Positions 43,521-51,663 of a stretch of 57,756 bases of DNA are shown in pieces (position 1 is the first letter of the stretch; each line of letters opens with the position of its first letter). The notes beneath the pieces are model-generated. The model saw nothing but the letters and a program-made list of their open reading frames with translations, was not told the DNA's origin and did no database searches. Position numbers and translations under genes: made by a program. This DNA is from Bacillota bacterium (GTDB taxonomy: Bacteria > Bacillota > Limnochordia > Darwinibacteriales > DTU012): contig JAAYNP010000082.1 of the NCBI GenBank assembly GCA_012520795.1, positions 1 to 57,756 of the forward strand, given 5' to 3'.

Positions 43521-44405
43521 ATGAAACTGTGCCGGGGGATTACAGCGGCGATTGTGACGCCGTTTACCAAAAGTGAAGCCCTCGATTGCCGGGAACTGCG
43601 CCGGCATGTCCGCCGCACGCTGGAGGCTGGGGTGCACGGGATTTTCTGCCTGGGGACCAACGGCGAGTTCTATGCCCTCAGCGAAAGGGAGAAATACCGG
43701 GTGGTGGAGACGGTGGTCGACGAAGCCGACGGACGGGTCCCGGTTTACGCCGGGTCCGGGGAGATTGCGACCCGGACGGTGATCCGGCTGACCAAACGGT
43801 TTAGAAAACTGGGGGCCGATGCCGTTTCCATTGTCACGCCTTATTTCATTCACCCCACCCAGCACGAGCTGTACCACCACTATGCCAGAATTGCGGTGGA
43901 AACAGAGTTTCCCATCATTCTCTACAACATCCCCATGCGGACCAATGTGAAACTGGAGCCGGAAACAGTGACGGCATTGGCCGCCGGGTTTGAGAATATC
44001 ATCGGTATTAAGGACTCCAGCGGCGATCTCCGGCTTACCCGGGCTTATATTGAACAAACACCGGATCGGTTTGCTGTCATGGGAGGCAACGACGGCTTGA
44101 TCCTCGACACCCTGCTTTTGGGCGGGACGGGAGCGATCGCTGCCACAGCCAATGTGATTCCGGAAATCCTGGTGAATATCTATCAGGCTTTCCTGGAAGG
44201 GGACCTGGAAAAAGCCCGGATGTGGCAGGAGCGGGTGGCGCCTTTGCGGCAGGATTTCAAGCTTGGGACTGCCCCCGGGGTGATCAAGGTGCAGGCGAAC
44301 CAACGCGGGTACCCGGTCGGCCCCAGCCGGATGCCGATTTTGTTCGATGATCCGGAGGCAGATGCCGTTATCGCTGAAAACTTGACGAAGTTCTACGGCC
44401 GCTGA
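43521..44405 (+). CDS. DHDPS/NAL-family aldolase or dehydratase
   Basis: The 294-residue (beta/alpha)8 protein of the dihydrodipicolinate synthase family has CLGTNGEFYALS (44-54, substrate carboxylate loop), Y135 in ILYNIPMRTN and the Schiff-base Lys K164 in IIGIKDSSGD. GTNGEF rather than GTTGE points to the sugar-acid branch (2-keto-3-deoxy-acid aldolases or dehydratases) more than to lysine biosynthesis. It probably splits or dehydrates a keto-acid of the pathway to pyruvate and an aldehyde. GGGAG lies eight bases before the ATG. Confidence 0.85.
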   Translation: MKLCRGITAAIVTPFTKSEALDCRELRRHVRRTLEAGVHGIFCLGTNGEFYALSEREKYRVVETVVDEADGRVPVYAGSGEIATRTVIRLTKRFRKLGADAVSIVTPYFIHPTQHELYHHYARIAVETEFPIILYNIPMRTNVKLEPETVTALAAGFENIIGIKDSSGDLRLTRAYIEQTPDRFAVMGGNDGLILDTLLLGGTGAIAATANVIPEILVNIYQAFLEGDLEKARMWQERVAPLRQDFKLGTAPGVIKVQANQRGYPVGPSRMPILFDDPEADAVIAENLTKFYGR

Positions 44406-44434
44406 AAGAATAACCGGGAATGGAGTGGGCAAAT

Positions 44435-46471
44435 ATGGACCAAACAGAGCAAGGACTGCGTTTCCGCCAGATCCATCTGGATTTTCACACCAGCGAAGCG
44501 ATCACCGGGGTTGCAGCCAAATTTGACGCCGAGGAATTTGCGTCAGTCCTGGAGCAGGCGAGAGTCAACTCGATCACCTGCTTCGCCCGCTGTCACCACG
44601 GCTGGCTGTATTATGACTCAAAGAAGTTTCCCGAGCGGATTCATCCCCATCTGGCAAACCGCAACCTGCTCAAAGAACAGATCGAGGCCTGCCACCGGCG
44701 CAAGATCAGAGTGCCTGTATATATCACGGTCCAATGGGATCACTACACAGCGGTGCGGCATCCGGAATGGCTGGTGGTTACAGCCGACGGCCGGTTTTCC
44801 GGCACTCCCCCTTTTGAGCCGGGATTTTACCGCAACCTTTGCCTTAATTCACCCTACCGCGAACTCGTGAAAGAGATTACGGCCGAGGTTTTGGAGACTC
44901 TGCCCGTGGACGGGTTGTTCTTTGACATAGTCATTGTGCGGGAATGTGCCTGCAGGCACTGCATCGACGGCATGAAAAGGCAAGGCATGGATCCGGCGAA
45001 CAGGGAAGACCGGCTGCGGTATGCCGTACAGACCCTGAACCAGTTCAAACTGGAAATGGCGGAATTTGTCCGTTCGTTCAACCGGAACTGTTCAATCTTT
45101 TATAACGCTGGCCATATCGGGCCGTTGATCCGCGAGTCCATGCCGGCGTACACCCACCTTGAACTGGAGTCGCTGCCCAGCGGCGGCTGGGGTTATCTGC
45201 ACTTCCCGCTGACCATGAGGTATGCCCGTACGTTGGGTTTGGACTGTCTGTCCCATACCGGCAGATTTCACACGTCGTGGGGAGACTTTCATTCCTTTAA
45301 AAACACGGCGGCGTTGGAGTTCGAGTGTTTTCACATGCTTGCCTTGAACGCGAAGTGCCTGATTGGCGATCAGCTTCACCCTGACGGCGAGATCAGCAGG
45401 CCTGTGTACGAGCTGATCGGTTCGGTGTACCGCCAGGTCGAGCAGAAAGAACCTTGGTGCCGGGGGGCAAAAGCTGTCACCGACATGGCGGTTTTCAATA
45501 CCGAAGAGTTCGACGGCAAACAAGTTTCGCCGCCGACTGCCGGGGCGCTGCGAATGCTGCAGGAAGCCGGCCATCAGTTCGACATTGTCGACAGCCGCAG
45601 CGATTTCTCCCAGTACAAGCTGCTGATTCTGCCGGATCTAGTGGCAGTCGATGATCAGCTGGAGCAGAAGCTGGAAGAGTACCTTGCCGCAGGCGGCAGG
45701 ATGATCGCGTCGGCGTTCTCGGGCCTGGATGCCGGCAAGAGCGAGTTCAGGCTCAAGCCCCTCGGAGTCAGGCTGAGGCAGCCTCTGCGCCGGGACAGCG
45801 GCGGCGATCTGGCGGCGGGCAGGCTCGCTGAAGGCAACGACCATGCTGAGTATATCGTGGCAAAAGGGGCTCTGGGAAAGGGCTTGCCCGAGACCGAACA
45901 TGTGATGTACCTCAAAGGCCTGGAGGTCGCTGCGGCCGACGGCGCCGAAGTGCTCATCGATACTGTCGCCTCGTATTTTGACCGGACCTGGGAGCATTTT
46001 TGTTCCCACCGGCACACTCCTTCCTCCGGCCGGATCGACTATCCGGCGGTGGTTCGGCGCGGCGGGGCGATCTATTTCGCCCATCCGGTTTTCACCCAGT
46101 ATCACATCAATGGACCGCGGTGGTGCAAGATCCTGGTCCTGAACGCGATCGATCTGCTGCTGCCGGATCCTGTCTTAAGGCACAGCGGCCCGTCTTCCCT
46201 GGTTGCGGCCGTCAACGAGCAGGCCCACGCCGGCCGGTGGGTGGTTCATCTGCTGCATTACATTCCGGAACGGCGCTGCCGGGAAATTGACGTTGTCGAA
46301 GATGTAATCTCCCTCTACGATGTCACCGTCTCGATCCGGGCGCCGCAAAAAGTGGCCTCGGTCCGCTGCGTACCGTCGGGGGAGCCGATCCGTTTCCAGG
46401 AACGGGATGGGCGCGCCGAATTTGTGGTGCCGAAGATTGACGGCCACCAAATGGTGGAAGTGAACTTTTGA
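44435..46471 (+). CDS. GHL6-like glycosidase with beta-galactosidase-type trimerisation domain
   Basis: ATG 44435 is chosen because GGAG (44422-44425) is nine bases upstream. The 678-residue protein begins RQIHLDFHTSEAITG, then VNSITCFARCHHGWLYY and IRVPVYITVQWDHYTAVRHP, the TIM-barrel start of the hypothetical glycosyl hydrolase 6 group. GLFFDIVIVRECAC carries acidic residues at a later strand. A trimerisation-like Rossmann domain (about 345-480: AGALRMLQEAGHQFDIVDSR, LLILPDLVAVDD) and a small C-terminal beta domain follow. It lacks a signal peptide. It is the last gene of the cluster; its activity is not established, and fucosidase- or galactosidase-like action is possible. Confidence 0.7.
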   Translation: MDQTEQGLRFRQIHLDFHTSEAITGVAAKFDAEEFASVLEQARVNSITCFARCHHGWLYYDSKKFPERIHPHLANRNLLKEQIEACHRRKIRVPVYITVQWDHYTAVRHPEWLVVTADGRFSGTPPFEPGFYRNLCLNSPYRELVKEITAEVLETLPVDGLFFDIVIVRECACRHCIDGMKRQGMDPANREDRLRYAVQTLNQFKLEMAEFVRSFNRNCSIFYNAGHIGPLIRESMPAYTHLELESLPSGGWGYLHFPLTMRYARTLGLDCLSHTGRFHTSWGDFHSFKNTAALEFECFHMLALNAKCLIGDQLHPDGEISRPVYELIGSVYRQVEQKEPWCRGAKAVTDMAVFNTEEFDGKQVSPPTAGALRMLQEAGHQFDIVDSRSDFSQYKLLILPDLVAVDDQLEQKLEEYLAAGGRMIASAFSGLDAGKSEFRLKPLGVRLRQPLRRDSGGDLAAGRLAEGNDHAEYIVAKGALGKGLPETEHVMYLKGLEVAAADGAEVLIDTVASYFDRTWEHFCSHRHTPSSGRIDYPAVVRRGGAIYFAHPVFTQYHINGPRWCKILVLNAIDLLLPDPVLRHSGPSSLVAAVNEQAHAGRWVVHLLHYIPERRCREIDVVEDVISLYDVTVSIRAPQKVASVRCVPSGEPIRFQERDGRAEFVVPKIDGHQMVEVNF

Positions 46472-46509
46472 TATATAAGTGAAATATTAGCCGTTCGTAA
46501 ATAATGTTA

Positions 46510-46524
46510 CCTAAAACGTTTAGG
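46510..46524. promoter_or_regulatory. LacI-type operator palindrome upstream of the PL1 gene
   Basis: CCTAAA-ACG-TTTAGG is a perfect 6-3-6 palindrome with the AACGTTT core common in LacI/GalR-family operators, 113 bases before the pectate lyase start. It suggests sugar-controlled expression. No LacI-family gene is in the window. Confidence 0.5.
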
Positions 46525-46636
46525 CACCCGTTTTGGAAGTTGTGAAAACCGCAGGCGAGGGGGTGACGCTTCCAGACCCGTCATTGCTGTGAACTCATTG
46601 TCAACTCTATGGGACTAGAAAGAGTGGAGGGTTGAT

Positions 46637-48604
46637 ATGAAGGAAAAATTGGTGTTCACAATTCTTGCCTGCTTGTTGGTCTGTATGGTGGCTGTACCCG
46701 GCCTTGCCGCGGCTGAAGGCATTCCCTTTGCTGTGGACAGCCCGCTTGGCTTTGCAATCGTTGACATTCTTGGCCAGAATGGCATTACCGGAGGCGGCAA
46801 CGGGAAATCTGTCGTGGTGACAAATCTGAGCGAACTCCGCACTTACGCCGCCAGTCCCGAACCGCTGACGATTTTTGTCAAAGGTACGATCGCAGGGTCG
46901 AGCGATGTCAACGTCACATCCAACAAGACCATCATTGGCCTGGACGATGACGCTACCCTGCAGTGGGTGGGCATCTCGGCGAACGGTGCCCACAATATCA
47001 TCATCCGGAATCTGAGGATCGCCGATGTGCGCAGTTCATCCGACGCAGTCGCCCTGCGCAACTGTCACCATGTCTGGATCGATCACTGTGAACTGGCGTC
47101 GGCCCCTGATGGGTTGTTAGATTTCACGATCGGATCTGATTACCTGACCGTATCATGGACGATCTTCAGAGACCATGACAAGGTTTCGCTGTTGAACTCC
47201 GGCACAAACCATTGGGAAGATCATGGAAAGAACAAAGGCACATTCTATTTCAACTGGTTTTTGAACACGAACCAGCGCAACCCCAGAATCGGGTATGGTC
47301 TTGGGCATATCTTCAACAACTACTACTCGAACGTAACCAGTTATGCCATCGGCACACATACCAGGGCCAAGATTCTGGCGGAAAACAACTACTTCTCCAA
47401 TACCAACAACCCGTTCAGCCAAATGTACAACAACAATGAATGGGATGCCAACTATGGAGACATCGAGGGTATCGGCAATATTTTCGAGAATTCGCGGGGG
47501 AATATGACCGGTACCGGAAGATCCTTTGATCCCGGTTATTATTATGACTATGGTTGTGCCTTGATCGACGCCGCGTTCGTTCCCGCATATGTGGAGGCGA
47601 AGGCAGGCCCGGGCGCCGAGTTCAGCCATCTCGCAATCCCGGTGCCGGGCAACGGCGCGGTTGATGTCGCCGATGGGAACCCGGAATTGATGTGGGTGGA
47701 TACCCGCGAAATCAAGGCATGGCAGGTTTACTTCGGCAAACAGACTGATTTCGGCTATAAGGCTACTGTCACCGCACCCAGCTTCAATCCCAGGAGCCTG
47801 GAGCCTGACACGGTGTATTTCTGGCGTGTGGATGCGGAAACAGAGGAAGGAACCGTCAAAGGCGAACTGTGGCGGTTCAGGACTGCTCCAGCCCAGGCTT
47901 CAAAACCGGCTCCGGCGCACGGCAGTGTCGCCATGCCTTTCGAGCAGCTCAATGCCGCAGCTGTCAAACCGGTGGAATTGAGCTGGGTGCCTGGCCTGAA
48001 TGCTGTTGCTCATGATGTTTACCTTGGCACAGATCCTGCGCCGGGGGCTGATGACTACCGGGGCAGGGTGGAAACAACTGTGTTTGCCCCCGGGCGGCTG
48101 CAGCTCGGCGCCGCATATTTCTGGCGCGTGGATACTGTGCTTGCCGACGGTACCGTCGTACCGGGAGAAACCTGGAGCTTTGAACTGCCTGTCGCTTACG
48201 CCAAGGCAGGAAGAATCGAAGCGGAAAACATGGTGGTCGGCGGGCGCTATTTCAAAGAGCACCATCCCGGCCGCGGCGGCGCCTTCATCGCATCCAACGA
48301 GTGGGTGATGAAGATCGAAGCCGGCGCAGGCAGTCTCAGCGCCGTCTGGGATGATCCGGACGCAGTCTGCGACATCACCGTCGCCTACCTGGATCAAAGC
48401 ACCGGCCGGGGTGTGATCGCGCTGTATGTCAACGACGATTTGATTGAGCGTTTTACAGCCGACAAGAATACGAACAGGATCGAAAAATACAAGATCGCGG
48501 GCGTTCAATTGAGAACCGGAGATGAAATCCGGATTGAGGCGCGCAGTGAATCCAACATGCTGACCAGGATCGATTACCTGGATATCGAAATCAAGGGTCA
48601 GTAA
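46637..48604 (+). CDS. Secreted PL1 pectate lyase with two Fn3-like repeats and a C-terminal CBM-like domain
   Basis: The 655-residue product has a signal peptide (KEKLVFTILACLLVCMVAVP, cleavage near GLAAAEG). Residues about 30-325 are the PL1 beta-helix: GGGNGKSVVVTN, CHHVWIDHCELAS, SWTIFRDHDKVSLL, and catalytic R214 in QRNPRIGYG. Two tandem beta-sandwich repeats of about 90 residues, each with Y-F-W-R-V-D and E-x-W-x-F, lie at about 335-425 and 430-520. The end (about 525-655) resembles a CBM35-type domain (GRIEAENMVVGG, GGAFIASN). It cuts pectate outside the cell in a Ca-dependent way. AGAGTGGAGGG precedes the ATG. Confidence 0.88.
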   Translation: MKEKLVFTILACLLVCMVAVPGLAAAEGIPFAVDSPLGFAIVDILGQNGITGGGNGKSVVVTNLSELRTYAASPEPLTIFVKGTIAGSSDVNVTSNKTIIGLDDDATLQWVGISANGAHNIIIRNLRIADVRSSSDAVALRNCHHVWIDHCELASAPDGLLDFTIGSDYLTVSWTIFRDHDKVSLLNSGTNHWEDHGKNKGTFYFNWFLNTNQRNPRIGYGLGHIFNNYYSNVTSYAIGTHTRAKILAENNYFSNTNNPFSQMYNNNEWDANYGDIEGIGNIFENSRGNMTGTGRSFDPGYYYDYGCALIDAAFVPAYVEAKAGPGAEFSHLAIPVPGNGAVDVADGNPELMWVDTREIKAWQVYFGKQTDFGYKATVTAPSFNPRSLEPDTVYFWRVDAETEEGTVKGELWRFRTAPAQASKPAPAHGSVAMPFEQLNAAAVKPVELSWVPGLNAVAHDVYLGTDPAPGADDYRGRVETTVFAPGRLQLGAAYFWRVDTVLADGTVVPGETWSFELPVAYAKAGRIEAENMVVGGRYFKEHHPGRGGAFIASNEWVMKIEAGAGSLSAVWDDPDAVCDITVAYLDQSTGRGVIALYVNDDLIERFTADKNTNRIEKYKIAGVQLRTGDEIRIEARSESNMLTRIDYLDIEIKGQ

Positions 48605-49190
48605 TCCAGCGGTCTTCGATTTCAGCCAATTGGAATACGTAGCCGTCGCCGCCGTCCCGGAGGTTGGTGGCTTTTATTCTCACATATCTGGCGGCAACCG
48701 GTTCAAAAGCGTGCACCTGAACTTGCGCGTCGGGATGCGGCGCATCGGTCACAGTGCAGACTGTTGTCCAGAATTCATCACTCGCGTCTTCCTGTTCCCG
48801 GGCCTTGTCGTCTGTGGAAACCTGGATTACATAGTCGATCGGGAAGTAGTTTTCGGCATTGCTGCCGTCCGGGCGGGGATAAAGATCGAATTGAGCGAGG
48901 GTATATACTTTGCCGAGATCGATCTTAATCCACTGGGTTGAATTCTCTCTGGCGATTTCAGGGTAAAAGTAGCGGATTGCGCTGCTCCAACCGCGGATCG
49001 GGGTTCCCTCGTCAAACTCCCGCATACCGTCGGTAACGTATTCTGCAAACCAGCCAAAAGCTTCGACAGAGATCGAGGGCTTTACCGGAGCACCCTTGGC
49101 CAGGTTCACTTTTTCCTGGGCGCCGGCTGTGGAAAAGATCAGAAGAAGAAACATTAAAAAAGCAGTCAGAGTCCAAATTGCTTTTTTCAT
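48591..49190 (-). CDS. Secreted discoidin/F5-8C (CBM32-like) domain protein
   Basis: ATG 49190 has AGGAGG seven bases upstream; an in-frame GTG at 49196 is less likely. The 199-residue product has a signal peptide (KKAIWTLTAFLMFLLLIFST, cleavage after AGA). The remaining domain is a discoidin-like jelly roll: NLAKGAPV, TDGMREFDEG, WIKIDLGKVYTLAQFDLYPR, YVIQVSTDD, ARYVRIKATNLRDGG and QLAEIE. No enzyme is attached, so it is a free extracellular sugar-binding protein. Its 3' end overlaps the PL1 gene end by 14 bases in convergent orientation. Confidence 0.8.
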   Translation of the reverse strand: MKKAIWTLTAFLMFLLLIFSTAGAQEKVNLAKGAPVKPSISVEAFGWFAEYVTDGMREFDEGTPIRGWSSAIRYFYPEIARENSTQWIKIDLGKVYTLAQFDLYPRPDGSNAENYFPIDYVIQVSTDDKAREQEDASDEFWTTVCTVTDAPHPDAQVQVHAFEPVAARYVRIKATNLRDGGDGYVFQLAEIEDRWITDP

Positions 49191-49304
49191 AAACACACCT
49201 CCTCGCGTAATTTGACAATGGCATGGTCAAGCGGGGGAATGCCTCCCGTGAAATGATGGTTGTGGTAAAAATTGGCTCCGTTTCGCCATTAAAACATCAA
49301 CATA

Positions 49305-49314
49305 TTTAACTAAA
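49305..49314. promoter_or_regulatory. TTTAACTAAA box like that before the sugar cluster
   Basis: TTTAACTAAA is, in reverse complement, TTTAGTTAAA, matching nine of ten bases of the 29800-29809 box. It lies in the 293-base divergent region between the CBM32-like gene and the transport operon, upstream of the consensus promoter. Confidence 0.35.
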
Positions 49315-49351
49315 TTACCCCAAGCCGTTTTAGTGAATCCATTAGATTTCA

Positions 49352-49380
49352 TTGACAGAGCACCATTTTTGTAATATAAT
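49352..49380 (+). promoter_or_regulatory. Perfect-consensus sigma-A promoter of the transport operon
   Basis: TTGACA (49352-49357), 17 bases, TATAAT (49375-49380). The start codon of the Yip1 protein is at 49484, leaving a leader near 97 bases. Confidence 0.9.
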
Positions 49381-49483
49381 AAAGATGTAAAGTTCCCGAA
49401 AAAAAATCATTAAGTCAACCGGAAACAGGAACTGCCGCAGTGATTGAGCTGCGAATTGTACAACCAGCCTGGAGGTGCTGTGG

Positions 49484-51640
49484 GTGAGGTACCGGAGCCC
49501 AGCCGTCTGCTGTTTGATCTTGTTGATATTGTGCCTGCCACTTCCTGTGGAAGCAGCTTCGTACAAAAGTTATGTCTTTGACGCATGGGGGAGGGCTGTA
49601 CCGACACCTGAACCATATGAACCTGTCCGGATTATCTATGGCCCGGATCTGGGTATTGGCGAACTGCGGGGCCCGGAAGACCTGTTCGTCGCCCCTGATC
49701 AGACCATATACATAGTCGATACCAGAAACAACCAGATTGTCAGGACCACAAGTGAATTTGAGGTCCTCGACATCTATGCCGAGTTTGAACGCGACGGTGT
49801 GATCGACCGTTTCAACAATCCGCTGGGAGTGTTTGTGACAGATTACGGGCACATGTTTGTCGCGGATACCAACAACGGCCGCATTGTCCGTTTTGATGAA
49901 AACGGCAAGTTTGTCTCCATAATCGAGGCTCCGGAAAAGGCTTATCCGGAGGCCTTTTCTGAATACTTCCAATTCAGGCCCAGGAAGGTCGCGGTGGATC
50001 AAGTCGGCAGGCTTTATGCAGTCAGTGCCGGCTTGTTTGATGGAATCATGGAGCTGGATCTTGAGGGCAATTTTCATGGTTTCCTGGGTGCCCCGCGGGT
50101 GTCTTTGTCTCTCTGGGAGTACTTCTGGGCTTCGATTGCGACTGATGAGCAAAGACAGAGAAGGCGCTTGGTTCTGCCGCAGGAATACAGCAGCATGGAC
50201 TTGGATGAATTTGGTTTCATTTACGCCACCGCCTTCAGCGGTGAGATGGAGGTGCAAGAATTTATCCGCCGGCTGACCCCCGCCGGGAAGGATATCCTCA
50301 GGCGGGAGTGGTACTCCCCGCCGATGGGCGATATCAACGTCAGCGACTACATGGAGCTTTCGGAGATTACAGGCCTTTCGGTATTGGTGGACATCATCTA
50401 CCGCGGGAATGGTGTCTACAGTGTCTTGGATCAGCGCCGCGGCAGAATTTTCACTTACGATGATTCCGGCAATCTGCTTTATGTGTTCGGGGGCATCGGC
50501 CACGGGGTGGGCTTGTTTGTGCGGCCGGTCGCCATCGAGCAGCTCGGGGATCAGCTGCTGGTATTGGATAACAGGAACAACAGCATAACGGTGTTCGAGC
50601 CGACGAAATACGCCTTGTTGATTCATGAAGCGATCGATCAATACGAGCAAGGGCGCTATGAGGCTGCCGCCGGCTTATGGCATGAAGTGCTCAAGCTTAA
50701 CGCCAACTATGAATTGGCCTACTCCGGCGTCGGCGACGCCCATCTGCGGTGGGGAAACTATGAAACCGCCATGCGCTGCTACAAATTGGGGAATGACCGC
50801 AGAGGCTATTCCAAAGCGTTTTACGCGTACCGCCGCCAGTTGGCGAACGATAACTTCGGGACGGTTATGACCTCGGTGGTCGTCCTTGCAGCGGTGATCT
50901 ATCTTGCCGCCAAAATACGCCTGGCTGACAAATTGCGGCGGCTGTACCGCAATACTCAACTGGCAGCGGCTCTTGCCGGCCCAAGAATCCAACGGAACAG
51001 GGTTTGGGCCTTTGTCAAAGACACCTGGCAGCGGCTGCGCTACGCCGGGCATGTAATCTTCCATCCCTTTGACGGTTTTTGGGATTTGAAGCATGAAGGG
51101 CGCGGCTCCTTTATCGCAGCCACGGTCATTCTGGTTTTGGCCCTGTTGGCATACGTGTTCATGCGTCAATACACCGGCTTTGTCCTCAATTACCTCCGCA
51201 TTGAAAACCTGAACATCCTGATCGAGATTGCGAGCGTCCTCGTGCCCTTCATCCTCTGGTGTGTGGTAAACTGGGCGTTGACAACGCTTATGGATGGAAA
51301 AGGCAAAATGATAGAGATCTATATAACCGGCGCCTATGCATTGACTCCACTGATCCTGGTTCTGATCCCGGTTACAGTTTTCAGCCACTACATCACCATT
51401 GAAGAAGGCACTTTCTATTATTTGGCCTTGGGGGTCGGCGTGGCCTGGGCCATGGCCCTGCTGGTTCTCGGCACAGGGGTGATCCATGAGTATGGATTGA
51501 TCAAGACCCTGTTCACGGCAGCCGCCACCGTTGTGGGTATTGGCATAGTCCTTTTCATCGGCCTGCTGTTCTTTGACGTTGTCGACAGGATGTACCAGTT
51601 TGCACAGGATCTGTACATAGAGATATCATTCCGGCTATAA
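49484..51640 (+). CDS. NHL-propeller / TPR / Yip1-type membrane protein of a sugar-transport operon
   Basis: GTG 49484 is eight bases after GGAGG. The 718-residue protein has a signal peptide (CCLILLILCLPLPVEA), an extracellular NHL-type propeller (about 45-365, with GPEDLFVAPDQTIYIVDTRN, GVFVTDYGHMFVADTNNGRI and VFGGIGHGVGLFVRPVAIEQ), a short TPR unit (about 373-435, YEAAAGLWHEVLKLNANYEL), and at least five membrane spans with Yip1-type arrangement from about 465 on. The next genes are a DUF5696 protein and two ABC permeases. This order is seen in other plant-biomass Bacillota. It may dock substrates or the binding protein at the permease; that is inference. Confidence 0.75.
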   Translation: MRYRSPAVCCLILLILCLPLPVEAASYKSYVFDAWGRAVPTPEPYEPVRIIYGPDLGIGELRGPEDLFVAPDQTIYIVDTRNNQIVRTTSEFEVLDIYAEFERDGVIDRFNNPLGVFVTDYGHMFVADTNNGRIVRFDENGKFVSIIEAPEKAYPEAFSEYFQFRPRKVAVDQVGRLYAVSAGLFDGIMELDLEGNFHGFLGAPRVSLSLWEYFWASIATDEQRQRRRLVLPQEYSSMDLDEFGFIYATAFSGEMEVQEFIRRLTPAGKDILRREWYSPPMGDINVSDYMELSEITGLSVLVDIIYRGNGVYSVLDQRRGRIFTYDDSGNLLYVFGGIGHGVGLFVRPVAIEQLGDQLLVLDNRNNSITVFEPTKYALLIHEAIDQYEQGRYEAAAGLWHEVLKLNANYELAYSGVGDAHLRWGNYETAMRCYKLGNDRRGYSKAFYAYRRQLANDNFGTVMTSVVVLAAVIYLAAKIRLADKLRRLYRNTQLAAALAGPRIQRNRVWAFVKDTWQRLRYAGHVIFHPFDGFWDLKHEGRGSFIAATVILVLALLAYVFMRQYTGFVLNYLRIENLNILIEIASVLVPFILWCVVNWALTTLMDGKGKMIEIYITGAYALTPLILVLIPVTVFSHYITIEEGTFYYLALGVGVAWAMALLVLGTGVIHEYGLIKTLFTAAATVVGIGIVLFIGLLFFDVVDRMYQFAQDLYIEISFRL

Positions 51641-51663
51641 CCGGTTTGCGGGGAGCGATTCCA

